Shown: positions 48,535 through 61,190 of the stretch, piece after piece | How the letters are laid out: the number at the start of each line of letters is the position of its first letter | How positions within the stretch are numbered: the stretch's first letter is position 1 | Assembly: GCF_022682495.2 (NCBI RefSeq) | Contig: NC_071392.1 | Location: 74,050,097 to 74,114,096 of the forward strand | DNA: 64,000 bases | Direction: 5' to 3' | Source of the DNA: Desmodus rotundus | Taxonomy: Eukaryota > Chordata > Mammalia > Chiroptera > Phyllostomidae | Position numbers and translations under genes: made by a program | Notes under the pieces: model-generated | Seen by the model: only the letters and a program-made list of their open reading frames with translations | The model's database searches: none | Told to the model about the DNA's origin: nothing

Positions 48535-48640
48535 CCCATAACAACCACCATCATTCCTCTAACCACCATCCTACCCACCACCACCACTATCACTATCACC
48601 ACCACCATCACCCCACCCCCACACCCACCATCACCATAGC
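48535..48640. repeat. (CCA/TCA)n microsatellite
   Basis: A cryptic trinucleotide tract of CCA, CAT and TCA units. It makes a His-rich reading frame that has no other support. Confidence 0.9.
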
Positions 48641-48889
48641 TATCACTACTTGTACTAAAGATCTTACCTGTATGGGTATGGGTGTGGGCCAGATATGAGT
48701 TTAATATTTGGAAGTGAATTGTACTGAGTTTTAAAACATGGGCAAGAAATTATTCTAATAACTACGTGTCTTTAAAGTCATGGAATTGCACTGCAATGTG
48801 TCAAAGGAGCCCATTACCCAGAAGCAGAGCTTCACTTTGAGAGAGTAAAATCATTGTCTATTTAAACCCACAATGAATTGAGATTTTTT

Positions 48890-48985
48890 GGTAGAATGAA
48901 TAATAAATTGACATTCATTGAGCACCAAGTACTTCCCAAGCACTAAGTTTGGCACTTAGTTAAATGTGATCTCTTTCACACCTAA
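48890..48985 (-). repeat. MIR SINE relic
   Basis: TGACATTCATTGAGCACCAA... CACTTAGTTAAATGTGATCT follows the reversed MIR 3' half. Confidence 0.5.
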
Positions 48986-49471
48986 CAGTTCTTCCTTCAT
49001 TAAATAGTTCGCGAGCCAAAGCAAGCTGATGTATTCTTTTCAACTCCAATGGCAAAAATATTGGTTTGCCAATAGACTACTTTTAAATACATCTTAACAA
49101 GCATACTTACTGCCCAAGCAATCATTAGTGTGCCATGAATTAAGAGCATGAGATAGAAACAAAAGGTCCAGCGGATCTCAGAGATTTGCCAGGCAACTGC
49201 CCATAAAGGCACTAACTTGTTGGTTAATGAATTCCCACATAACAGAAAACATGGAATGTAAAAATTGTTTCTTGTTATCATGTATTTAATTTGTAGATGA
49301 TCACTATCTCTCTACAGAAAGTGAGGACATCGGTTCTGAGACACATCAATACAAAAAACAAAGTCACAACCAATATTAACACAGTTGAAAAAGCCAGATC
49401 TTATGAAGTCATGCCAGTAATTTTTAGAAAATAAGACATGATTAGGGAAATCTGTTAGCATTTAAAACTTA

Positions 49472-50151
49472 CAAGGTCTGTCTGGAAAAACTTCAGCCAT
49501 TGTTACTACAACAAGAACAATTTGTGCAACATCGATATAAACTACAGCCAAGGAGAGTGGACTGGAATGTGCATGCATGAACAATGATGACTTCACTGTA
49601 CTATTCAGTGGGGGTGGTGGATGCTATTGAGTGAGCATGTGTACTGTGTGGCCATCACATTCAAAATGACTGAGCAAGTAGAGCAACAAACCTGCATCAA
49701 CCCTTGTGTTAAGCTTGAATACTCCTCCACAGAAACTATTTGGATGACTCAGAAGGCCACAGCTACGGGCAACTGGTGATTGGCAGCTTCATCACAACAA
49801 CACACCCACTCCTGCATCATGTTTTGGGCAGTGGTTTTTGGCAAAAGATCAAATTACCCCGGTGACTCAGCCCCACTACAGACCAGATTTGGTGCCCTGT
49901 GACTGCTGGCTTTTTCCCAAAACTAAAATCACCTTTGAAAGGGAAAAGATTTTAGACCATTGATGAGATTCAGGAAAACATGACAGGGCAGCTGATGGCA
50001 ACTAGAACTATGTGAGGTCCCAAGGTGCCTAGTTTGAAGGGGACTGAGGCATCATTGTCCTGTGTACAATGGTTCTTATATACTGTACCTTCTTCAATAA
50101 ATGTCTCTATTTTTCATATTACATGGCTGGCTACCTTCTAGACAGACCTCA
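49472..50151 (+). mobile_element. Deleted mariner transposon, copy 2
   Basis: A 680-bp element with ends CAAGGTCTGTCTGGAAAAAC and, reverse-complemented, TGAGGTCTGTCTAGAAGG, flanked by TA (49,470-49,471 and 50,152-50,153). It holds a transposase start (ATGACTGAGCAAGTAGAGCA) and the C-terminal region, with in-frame stops. It joins the N- and C-terminal parts at the same point as copy 1. It lies in inverted orientation to copy 1, 7.8 kb away. Confidence 0.87.
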
Positions 50152-50419
50152 TACATTCTAATGCCAAATTGTGCTTTGAGAATTATTGTTTTTTACATTT
50201 TTGATATCATTGCTTTTTTTCTGGGTTTTGGTAGTGATGATGGTGATGGTGCTTTTGGTTTCCTTTGATTTTTGTTTCTGCCTAGACAAAGGTTCACCGC
50301 AAAATGACTCACCAAAACAGAAACTGAAATTCAAAAATTAAAGATAAATTCATCATAATTCTTTATCAAACCCAGTAGAAATAAAAAGGCCCAAATAGCA
50401 TGCTGAGCCATTGCTGGGG

Positions 50420-50795
50420 AGGGCTGAATTTTGTCCCCTCAAAATTCCTGTGTTAGCCTCACCCCCTTGTACTTGAGAATGTGACTGTAGTTGGGGATAG
50501 TGTCTTTCAAGAGGTAATTAAGGTAAATGAGGTCATTAGGGTGGGGCCTAATCCAATATGACTGTTTCCTTACAAGAAGAAAAAAGTTGGATACAAACAC
50601 ACACAGAAAGAACATGTGAAGACACAGGGAGAAGACAGCCATATACAAGACAAAGAGGGAGGCCTTCAGGAGAAACCAACCCTACCGGCACCTTGATCTT
50701 GGACTTGTGGTTTCCAGAACTGAGAAAATACATTTCTGTTGTTTAAGCCACCAAGTCCGCGAGCCTTTGTTATGGCAGCCTTGGCAGACTAATGA
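50420..50795 (+). mobile_element. MLT1-type (ERVL-MaLR) solo LTR
   Basis: GGGCTGAATTTTGTCCCCTC, AGGTCATTAGGGTGGGGCCT, GACACAGGGAGAAGACAGCC and CTGTTGTTTAAGCCACCAAG follow the LTR consensus over its full length. Confidence 0.8.
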
Positions 50796-50889
50796 AGCTA
50801 TCATTATTTTCTACTCTATATTTCACTTAAAATCATAGCATTGTAGAGCTGGAAAGTGCCCAAGCACCAAGTCCAACCCTATCATTTTA

Positions 50890-51090
50890 GGTATAGTAAT
50901 AATAACTAGCAGCATTGAGTGCCTAGTGTGTGGTGCACATATATTCTGATATTTATATCAATCCTGCTCTGTGTATTTGTTATTTTCCCCATTTTTATAG
51001 ATTCCCAGAGCCAGGGATTACCAGAAACTGAAATTCAAGCCCAGGTCTGCTTAACACCAAAGTCCTGAATGCTTTCTTTTCCTTGTAAAA
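50890..51090 (-). repeat. MIR SINE relic
   Basis: GCATTGAGTGCCTAGTGTGT...CCCAGGTCTGCTTAACACC follows the reversed MIR. A short element of another old family (AGAGCTGGAAAGTGCCC) precedes it at 50,840. Confidence 0.5.
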
Positions 51091-51905
51091 GTATTAAATT
51101 GATATATTTCAATAACCTGAACTCTTGGACACAAACTGTGAAGAGGTTTGCCTAAAGTTAAGTGATTTGCCTAAAGTTAACAACTGAGTCATAGCAGAAC
51201 TAGAGATAGAATGGAAGTCACCTGACTCCCACCTGCCTCAATTACTGTAAAAATATTTTTAAATACAAAGCTTTATACAGTTCATGTGCTGGTACATGGT
51301 TGCCTGGGAAAGTTCTTACATTCACTGGAAATCTTACTCCTGTCTCATGCTCTGCAATTATTTTATAACATATCAGAGGACTTGAGTACTTTAGGCTTCT
51401 GGACTAGGGCTACCTGTGAGAGTGGCTGAAGATCCATCCTGGGTAGAGTGGGAGAAGAGGCTGTGTTGGTAAGGTTTAAGTTCTGAAGTGGAAAACTCAA
51501 ATAGCAGGGATTTAGAACATGAGAAACTGCAGTTTTTACCATACACACAGATTCATAAGCTGGCACACATCCTAAATGCATTTCTAGACAATCTTCACAT
51601 GTGTAGGACATTGTGAGGGTTAGGAGGCTTTCTTTCGAAGGAATTGCTTTTCCTCTTTTCGGCCTACAGAGCTTTTAGATTGAAGTCCTATAGTTTATAC
51701 TCAAGACTGTTTCTGACATTCTCATTAAAATCAGACTACAAAACTGCACTTTAAAAATCCTAAATAAAACCTAGAACTCATCACTAGGTTTTAGTAGTGT
51801 GAAATATCCCAAATGGAAGATGGTAAATTGTAAGCATGAAACTATTTCTGCAGTATTAGGGGAAAGTGCCTCTTCTAAGCTGTGCTCATGTAAGTACACC
51901 CTATA

Positions 51906-52090
51906 TTAGTGGTTCTCAAAGTGAGGTCCCCAGCCGGCAGCCTTGACGTCATCTGGGGTGAGTCTTGTTAGCAATGCACAATTCAAGACTCACCTCAGAA
52001 ATAGTGTTGAAGAGGAAACTTGGCAACGTGTGTTTTAATAAACCTTCCTCCGGGTGATTTTGATGCATACATATGTTTTAGAACCACTGC
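51906..52090 (+). mobile_element. MER5A-type hAT MITE
   Basis: TAGTGGTTCTCAAAGTGAGG at the left, GTGTTTTAATAAACCTTCC in the middle and TAGAACCACTG at the right match MER5A in order and length. From 51.1 to 51.9 kb nothing else is recognised. Confidence 0.8.
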
Positions 52091-52875
52091 TCTCTAATAA
52101 ATATTTTTAAATTTTTGATAAAGGTCTTTAAATATGGAACTCCAAAATCTTTAATAGGTAAATGATTTAAAAAGGAAAGTTGTAATAATGATCCAAGCCA
52201 ATTATTAAATCATGTTGTCAAAGACTCAACACCACCTATTGAACTGATTCCTGTACCTTGGCCTCTTGGGTGCCTGTCATACCTAGAGCCTGTGAGCATT
52301 GAGAAAGAACAATCTCCAGATTGAACAACTGTAAAATTACAAATAATTGACACCTTAATTTTTTTCAAAGTTTTGATTTTCTATTCTCTTTTTTAAAATG
52401 TCATTCCTATGAAAATATCCTTTCGAGGTATAACCTAATCCATTTAGCATTTTAAGATCTAAATAAGAAATACAGCAAAATGTTAACAGTGGTTGTTTCT
52501 GGACAGAAGAATTATAAATGAATTTTTATTCTTGTTTTTTCATATTTGCATTAATATTTTTCTTAAATATTAAGGTAAGGTTAGATAAGCATATAAGGTT
52601 CCATTAAACCCAAGTGAAATCCATCATTCATAATGACTATAGCCAGATCCAATACTAATAGGTAAAGAAATATATTTTTTTATAAATTGACATAGAATGC
52701 ATTTTCAGTAAACAAGATTGAACAGAGATTTTTTTTCCCATTACTTTTCTTCTTTTCCTTCTAACATGTCGTAGATGGACTGTTTGTTTGTTTGTTTGTT
52801 TTTAATGGGAATCAGACAGAAATTATTCCAGGAAAGAAATGCAAATAGATTTAGTTTAATTATAAGAGCATTTTT

Positions 52876-54767
52876 AATATATTTTATTGATTATGTTATT
52901 ATAGTTGTCCCATTTTTTTCTCCCTTATTCCCCTCTGTACCTTACCCCCTCTCCCACCAGCATTCCCCACCCCCCTTAATTCATGTCCATGGGTTATATA
53001 TATAAGTTCTTTGGCTTCTCCATTTCCCAGTATTCTTAACCTCCCCATGCCTATTTTGTACCTGCCAATTTTGTTTCTTATTCCCTGTATCATTGCCCCC
53101 TCCCCGCTGATAACCCTCCATATAATCTCCATTTCTGTGATTCTGTTCTTGTTCTTGTTGTTTGCTTGGTTTTGTGTTGGGTTTTTTTTGCTTTTGCTTT
53201 TTTTAGGTTCAGTTGTTGATAGTTGTGAGTTTATTGTCATTTTACTGTTCATAGTTTTGATCTTCTTCTTTTTTTTGGATAAGTCCTTTTAACATTTCAT
53301 ATAATAAGGGCTTGGGGATGATGACCGCCTTTAACTTGACCTTATCTGGGAAGCACTTTATCTGCCCTTCCATTCTAAATGATAGCTTTGCTAGATAGAG
53401 TAATCTTGGATGTAGGTCCTTGCCTTTCATGACTTTGAATACTTCTTTCCATCCTCTTCTTGCCTGCAAGGTTTCTTTTGAGAAATTAGCTCATAGTCTT
53501 TTGGGAACTCCTTTGTAGGTAACTGTCTCCTTTCCTCTTGCTGCTTTTAACATTCTCTCCTTTTCTTTAATCTTGGGTAACTTAATTATGATGTGCCTTG
53601 GTGTGTGCTTCCTCAGGTACAACTTCTTTGGGACTCTCTCAGCTTCCTGGGCTTCCTGGAAGTCTGTTTCCTTTGCCAGATTGGGGAAGTTCTCCTTCAC
53701 TATTTTTTCAGATAAGTTTTCCATTTCTTGCTCTTCCTCTTCTCCTTCTGGCACCCCTATGATTCAGATGTTGAAACATTTAAAGTTGTCCTGGAGGTTC
53801 CTAAGCCTCTCCTGTTTTTTTTAATTCTTGTTTCTTCATTGTGTTCTGGTTGAATGTTTATTTCTTCCTTCTGCCTCAAATCATTCACTTGTGTCCCAGT
53901 TTCCTTCCCTTCACTGTTGGTTCCCTGTATGTTTTTCTTTATTTCATTTTGCACAGCCTTCATTTTTGCCTCTATTTTGCAACCGTACCCAACCATTTTT
54001 GTGAGCATCCTGATTACCAGTGTTTTGAACTCTGGATCTCATAGGTTGGCTATCTCTCATCACTTAGTTCTATTTTTGGAGCTTTTATCTGTTCTTTTAT
54101 TGGGCCATATTTTTTTTGTCTTGGCACACCTGTTATTTTGTAAGGGGCACAGCCTTAGGTGTTCACCAGAGCGGGGCAACCCACATCGTTGCATTGTGGC
54201 TCTATATGTTGGGGAAGGATCAGAGAGGGAACAATGCCTCCTGCTCAGCTCTCAGCCAGCTTTCAGTCACTTCTTCCATTACCCACAAGCAAATTGGGCC
54301 CTTCAGGTGCTGATTCCTGAGCAGGTGGGCTTGTGTACATTCTAGGACCCTGTCCTGTGAGGCTCAGAGTTTCTCCCCATGCCACAACCCCCACAGATTT
54401 TTACAGTGTGAGGTTTTAAAGCTTTATTTGCCTGCACTGGAACCCTGAGTTGCACAGTCTGTCTCACCTCCCAGTAGTTCCTCCTAGTTTATCCACATGC
54501 AAATATGGGACCACCCACTCTGACAGCCACTGCCTTGCCCATCCCAGTCTACCAGCCCCCACTTTGCTCCATGTCCTCTCTGCCTGGCTGCCCATCTCTG
54601 CCCCTCCTACCAGTCTGGATGAATGTTTCTTCTTTAACTCCTTGGTTGTTGGACTTCCATACAGTTTGATTTCCTGGCAGTTCTGGTTATTTTTTTGTTT
54701 TTAAACTTGTTGTTGTCGGAAGAGGCAAAGTATATCTACCTACACCTCTATCTTGGCCAAAAGTCCC
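52876..54767 (-). mobile_element. HAL1 (half-L1) retrotransposon, copy B, full length
   Basis: A 1.89-kb minus-strand unit with the same 5' start (TTGGCCAAGATAGAGGTGTA), ORF1-type frame and 3' end as copy A. The duplication AAGAGCATTTTT flanks it (52,864-52,875 and 54,768-54,779). Identity to copy A is high by eye along the whole length, highest in the coding part. ORF2 is absent. Confidence 0.9.
53242..54060 (-). pseudogene. HAL1 ORF1-like remnant, copy B
   Basis: The start codon present in copy A is changed here (near 54,090). The frame is broken at 53,757 and again by a stop at 53,491, before a third open piece at 53,242-53,469. The RRM and C-terminal motifs seen in copy A are still recognisable (VPEG-like start, HIIIKLPKIKEKERMLKAAR, VFKVMKGKDLHPRLLY). 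Confidence 0.85.
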
Positions 54768-54779
54768 AAGAGCATTTTT

Positions 54780-57555
54780 TTAAAAGAAATGTCCAAATGT
54801 TTCCTATTCTAAATAAAGAATATGCCTTGGAATCTACAGAAAAATTCTTTTTACAAAAGATGGAGTCACTATATAAAACCCCTTGTCATGCTTAATGGTC
54901 CTCAGTTTCATGGACTATTACTTTCTTTGGTTGATTGGCAGTTATATTGTAATGAAAATGGATTCATATTTTAGCTACTCGCTCTTTATTGCAGCAACTA
55001 AGATTGAAATTTTTATTTTCCCCACTTTGATTCTTAAGATGTGTTTTCCTTAACATAGATCTATTGTTTTCATTTTTAAATGTTTTTCATTTAGATATCC
55101 TTTAGGTGCTTCCTGTGGATTCTATGGGCCTCCATTCTTATTATTGCTGTAGTTGTCATTTCTGAAATCAATGAAGCATAGCCTTTTATAGGATTAACTT
55201 GTACCAATCTACTGAGATAGAAGAAAGATTGGCATTCTATTTTTTTACTATTTCCTACCCAAATAATGACTGTGTGTAATATTGTTAGACTAACTTTTTG
55301 AAATCCTAGATAAAGTCTTTTTTGTTATGTTCATTTTTGTCAACTCCTATATGCTGGGCCATTGTTCACGTTGTGGTTTAATAAAGTACCGAGTCAAAAT
55401 TCCTGAATTAAGTTCAATTTCTGCCACTTACTTGTTCTATGAATCGCTTAACTCATTGAACTCTACTTTTTTAAGCTGTAAATGGAAGTAATATTAACTA
55501 ATCACAGAGTTATAAAATAAATAATGTAATAGTGAGACCATGAAATTTCACAATAATTACTTTTATTGTTTTCTATACTGACTCAAGTGCCCCAGGTAGC
55601 ATGAAATAACTAAAGAAGGGTACAAAAAGAGTATAATTTAAATAAATTGAAATTTGTCTTCAGAATTGTCCATGTCACATTTTCTCTGCCACATACACAC
55701 CCTTCACTTACATACTCCATGTCTTTTTTAGTTTACCATCTTTTTCAGGTATTCAATTAGGCAGGCTTTTAACCAGGCCTGGAAGGAGTTTATTCACTGA
55801 AAGCGTTTCTAGGGTGGGGTTTGAGGTTGGTAGTTAAAAAAAACCTAGAAGGAAAAAAATCTCAACAGTCCCCTAGCACTTCAACCATCTGTTCAACCTG
55901 CACAATTCCTTCCCTGACCCCCAGAAATGACTGGCACATCCTCCCCTCAAGCCAGTCTGGGGATAGAGAGGGATGTTGCCAGAAGGATAAAAATAGATGG
56001 ATGGCGGTACAGGTGCACAGATAGTTTATATATAACTATAGTCACCTAGTTTTATGGGGATAAGTGGAGTATTGGAAGGGGAAAGAACAGATGGAGTTTG
56101 TGAAATGGATGAAGGACAATCCCATAACCATTTATAGGAGTCTGACAAGTCATATAGGAACATATATGTAAGGAGATCTGAATCTTAGGGTAACTAGAGA
56201 AAGAAACAAAAGTAATAGCTCTAGGCCACTAGGAATTTGAAATAGGTTCCACATTAACAAGGTGATTGGTGCTTAATTAAGTACAAATACAGGAAGGACT
56301 GCAAGTCAGTGTAGGCTCTCTAATTTCACTATTTTTTGCCCTGCTAATTAAAAACCTTTGTCCACTAGAGGATATTTTATTTACCCTTTATTTTATTTTT
56401 AAAATATCTTTGTGTATTTCCAAAAATTAAGAAACTGTTTTATACTAACTGCAATTAACAATGCAAAATAGCATTCCATCAAAATAACAGATGAATTTTG
56501 TGTACCTTATATAAGAATGAGAAAACTTATTACAACACTAAATGACTCAACATATTCACGGCAGACGTGGTCCCTCAATTTACCCATCTCTGTGCAGAAG
56601 ATAACAATTCTTATTTTATAAGGATTTTATGATGGTAAATGGGACTAATGCTCATAAAGCACTGAAGGTGTTTTAATCCATTAATTTTGATATGCTTTCC
56701 CATGAATTGTGTGTGTTGTGAAAAACACCTGGAAAAGAAAAATTTACTGTGATTTAAAAAAAAAAATACATGAATACAACCAAGAAAGATTATTGAATAG
56801 AAGTATTAATGTCAAATTAAATATCAATTTTAATTTAACTGAAGTGAAACCAAAGAATCCTCAAAGAATAAGTTTGTCACTAATAAGCTGTCATTTTATG
56901 AAAATAAGCCATTATGAAAGAGCTGTTTGGGAGGCACTGTTGATATCTAGCAATACCAAATAAATAATAATCATTGTAGCTAATAAAGGTTTTTGTCTCC
57001 CCTAACATGACTGTCCCAAGATAAATGTTTATTTCTTATGTGCAGACTCACTATTGAAGGGAAATCTTCCCAGGAGAAGACACCACCCCACCACGGAGTG
57101 GGACATCCAGCCACATTACTTACTAATCGGTCCATACCTAGGATCTCTCAGCAGCGTACCACAGAATATACAGTAGCTTTGGTGCTAAAACAAACAATTA
57201 AAGCACCTGGGTAACGGTATCTTATCCAGCACATGGGAGAAATTCAGGAAACACATTAACACCACCCTCCTCAATCTCATATTTCACACACAAAATGATG
57301 GAGACTTCTAATAGGAGGAACAGACTAAGTGAGCCTTCCATTAGACATAAGATTAATTACTTTAAGGTTACTAAATTTGCCACAATAAGTCAAAAATAAT
57401 GAAATCACCATCACCAACAAACATTACTGGTGTCTATGGTGAGTAAAACATAATGCATGATGCTATGGATACCCAGAGAAACACTACACAATATCCAACC
57501 TCAAAGGGCTTATAAGATAATTGGGAAAGAGAAAGGTAGGCATTGTAACCGTGGA
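54780..57555. other. Unique AT-rich sequence, nothing recognised
   Basis: No gene, SINE or LTR was identified. The open frames here are under 90 codons and resemble nothing known. Confidence 0.5.
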
Positions 57556-57559
57556 GAAT

Positions 57560-58134
57560 TGTAACCCACCCCACCATTCTCTTGACATTGTTTCTGTAAA
57601 TGCTGACCCTGCCTAATGTGTAGCTTACGGATACACAGCATGATTGTGTCATAATCCTAGGAACTAACTGCTCAAAAGATACAGGCTCTGACTTCAGGCA
57701 TCCCAGCTCCAGGAGATTTGCCGACTTTCAACTGTAGAGCCAGGATGACGTGAAGCCAGGAAGACTAAACGAGGATGATGCACAACAAGCCATCCCTTGT
57801 TTTACTGGAATGCACTGCACTTGTCTGCACGTAGAGAATTTTTCAACCCTTTCCCTTGGCCTCTTTGCTCCGTTTCCTTCTCCCTCCTCATAAAAACCTC
57901 TGCCTGCACTGAAATAGAAAGACGGGCTTAGAAACACAAGTCCTCCATCTTCCCAGGAAGATGGGTTTTGTGACATGAGCCCCCCTCTCTTCTCATGGAG
58001 ATTTGCTTTGAGACAAGAGTCCCCCATCTTCCAGATGGCTGGCATCTGAATAAACCACTTTCCGTTACATAAGCACCTGTCTCTCAAATATTGGCTTTCG
58101 AAGCAGTGGGCAGCCCGACCTGCATTTGGTTACA
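57560..58134 (+). mobile_element. Solo LTR of an endogenous retrovirus (ERV1-type)
   Basis: The 575-bp element starts TGTAACC and ends GGTTACA, with a perfect 4-bp duplication GAAT on each side (57,556-57,559 and 58,135-58,138). Four bases is the size typical of class I (gamma-like) retroviruses. A TATA-like ATAAAAA lies near 57,890 and AATAAA at 58,049-58,054. Three imperfect units of about 40 nt, built on CCYCCATCTTCC, lie between them. No internal viral genes remain. Confidence 0.85.
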
Positions 58135-58485
58135 GAATTACAAGCGAAGTAAAATACAAGGTAGTATGAGGCAAACTACAACACTAGATGAGCATTGGAT
58201 CTAAAAAGGGGGAAGTTGGCATTTAAATAAGATTCATTGTATACCTATGAGCCAGTCACTGACCAATGTGCTCTACTTAGTTACATGCTTAATATGGGTT
58301 TTAAGAAAATAGACTTTGAAAAATAGAATTTAAGAAATTTGATACAACTATACAGAAATTATGCACATCCACTAAAGGAGATATTTACAAATAAATCATT
58401 GTAAGTATGAGAAAATGCTAATTCTAGTGTAAGAGTATACTAAAAAGAAGTATAGAAACTTGTATATGCATTATGACCTCAACTT

Positions 58486-58689
58486 TGTACTTTTTGTTTT
58501 TAGATTTTATTTTTTTTATTTATTTTTAGACAGACGGGAAGGGGGGGAAAGAAACATCAATGTGTGGCTGCCTCTCGAGTGCCCCTACTGGGGACCTCAC
58601 CTGCAACCCAGGCACGTGCCCTGACTGTGAATCGAACCGCCTTTGGTTTGCAGGCCAACACTCAATCCACTGAGCAACATTAGCCAGGG
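58486..58689 (-). mobile_element. Ves SINE, reversed
   Basis: TTTATTTATTTTTAGACAGA leads to CACTGAGCAACATTAGCCAG. The flanks share CTCAACTT (58,478-58,485 and 58,690-58,697). Confidence 0.9.
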
Positions 58690-59299
58690 CTCAACTTCAT
58701 GCCTTAAAAAATGGAAATATTATGCCAATTATTTACTGTAAAAATCAGTAAATAAAGGAAAATTATTAAACATTTACCTTGCCTTTTTAAGGAAGAACCA
58801 AAGTTTAGGAGGGAAACCTCTTCCTTACAGAATAATTTCAACTTATAGATGTAGAAAGAATAAAATTAGAAAAAAAAATTTTGCAATGAAATTGTTAATT
58901 CAGGCAAGCATCTCAGTGGATGCTGAAACCATTAGGTAAAAAAGTGACAAGGAACTAAATATTTGAAAGTGTCAGCATTTCACACCACAGATTACTTGTC
59001 AATCACAAAGGGGAAGAAATGGAGGGGTGTGGCTACCCCACTTTAATCAGGGAAGTGAACAGCATCACTCCTAGTGACATACCTTATATCAAATGCCTCT
59101 TGACATGGACCAATATGAATTACACAGCATCACCCATGAAAGAGTCTTGCCAAAAATGTTAGTGTAAATTTAACCAAGGCCTTAGATCTATCTTCCAGTT
59201 TATAGGAAACACATGGAAAATAATAAGTTAAATGTCACTTTCAAGAAAGAATCACCCACAAAATGTGGGACACCCTACAAAACTAGTCTCTTCTAAAGG

Positions 59300-59540
59300 C
59301 AATGTCATAACGAACAAACAAAAATGTACAGATACAGGCAATAGCATGGTGGTTACCGGAGGCAAAGGTAGGTGTGGGGAGGTAGAAGAGGGTAAAGGGG
59401 GTCAAACACATGGTGACAGAAGGGGACTCGACTTTGGGGGGTGGACATATAATGCAATATACAGATGATGTATTATAGAATTGTACACTTGAAACTTACA
59501 TAATCTCATTAACCAATGTCACCCCAACAAATAATTTTTA
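59300..59540 (+). repeat. L1 3' end
   Basis: GGTGGTTACCGGAGGCAAAG, CAATATACAGATGATGTATT and ATTAACCAATGTCACCCC follow a bat/laurasiatherian L1 3' UTR, ending in an A-rich tail. From 59.5 to 60.99 kb nothing is recognised. Confidence 0.65.
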
Positions 59541-60989
59541 AAAAGGAAAAAAAGGCAATGTTATGAAAAAGAGAGTAAAGAAATATAACAACCCAATGGC
59601 CATTCTTGATTTCATCCTGGTTTTTAAAAAAACAAGCAATTATTTTAAAAAAATACTTCAGGAAAATTGATGACTTTTTTTAAATACGGAATATTAAGTT
59701 ATATTTGGGAGTTATTAAGTTTGATGATAATGTTATTTTTGTTACAATAACATTACAGAGAGTTACAGAGAGAAATATTGATTGACATTTATTGCAAATC
59801 TTAATAACTATTGAATTTGTTGTTCCTATGCTAGTCTTTCATTTTTTTATAGTTTTAAAATCTGTATTACAAAAACTTGAAAAAATAAGTATTGAAAAAA
59901 GACTAAAGAAATATACCAAAATATTGGCAATGGTTATGTCAGCATAACTATAGGTGATTTTCCTATCAATTTAAAAATATTCTGTAATTTCAAAATATCT
60001 CCTAATTATCACATACTATTCTAATAATCAGGAAATGTGAGTACAAAAAGGCAAGCATTAGATTAAATCGTGTGTGAAAAAAATAAAAAGCCTTAAACCT
60101 ATCCATTTAAGGAAATTGTGATATGGGCTATTGTTGTTTTGGTTCTGTTATTATTTCATTTATTAATAGTTTCCAAAAGGAATTTCCAGGCATATTAAGT
60201 CATATCTCAAATAGTATCTCAACAAAGCCATGGGGAGGGCTACAAAAACAGACCAACCCAGTTTATCAAACTGCTCATGTTCTTACTTCATTAATAAACA
60301 AGGACATTTTTTAAATCTTGAAAAAATTCAATCCAATACCTCTGGGAAGTTTCTTATCTGCATAGTTATTCAATAATAGAGAAACCTGGAAAGAAACAAA
60401 TGGCAAGGAGAAAGAGCAGCAGCGAAGTGGGGAGGGATCTTGGAATGATGATAGGAAACAAATTAGAGATTAGTGTCCAATGATGTAGGAGAAAAACAGG
60501 TCGGTGTTGATTTGAACTAGTATCCAAGCAAGACTGCCTCTCCTCCCTGCTCAGCCGAGACTGTCTAGTCCTATGTAATGTTCAAATTGAGGACACAAGA
60601 AACTGTTAACATTAGGTCTAGCAAAGCATATAAACAGGAGCCTTCAGGGACTAATTCATAAAAAAAAAAAAGCAAGAAATTAAATATGCAGAACCTGCCA
60701 AGAGATGACAGAGTGCAAAGATAAAGTCACAAAAATATGTAAAAGATATTAACGCCAAAAAGATAGAGAAAGCACTTAACCCGGAGCTAAGAATAACAGT
60801 ATTAAATAAAATTAAGAACTAAAAACATTGTAGTAAAAATTGCTTAAATGATGTCATTGGAACATCTCTTACTATTAATACTTGCCTTTGCATGCCACTG
60901 CTCAACTGAGTGGTCACAGTCTCATATGTGTGACTTGCATGGGTCAACAATTCCCTTTTAGTCAGGGAGTGGCTCAAGCTAAGTCATGA

Positions 60990-61190
60990 AATATTGACAT
61001 GGTGCAGTGGTGCGCGGTTTTGTTGCACATGAGGATCATCTGGGGAATTTTTTAAATCCCAGTATCCATGCTGCATCTCCTACCTATCATGGCACATATC
61101 TGCAAATGGGAGCCAAGTATCAGTCAGGAGCATCCAACGCGCAGCCAAGTTCGGGAACTACTGGCATGGTGTGCAAAGACAAATGCTGGA
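60990..61190. mobile_element. MER20-like hAT MITE, diverged
   Basis: TGTTGCACATGAGGATCATC, then TGGGGAATTTTTTAAAT on the left, and CGCAGCCAAGTTCGGGAACT on the right, resemble the two inverted arms of MER20/MER5-group elements. Confidence 0.5.

Noticed and set aside
48441..48698. A histidine-rich 85-codon frame
   Set aside because: It is a translation of the CCA/TCA microsatellite, with no conserved flank.
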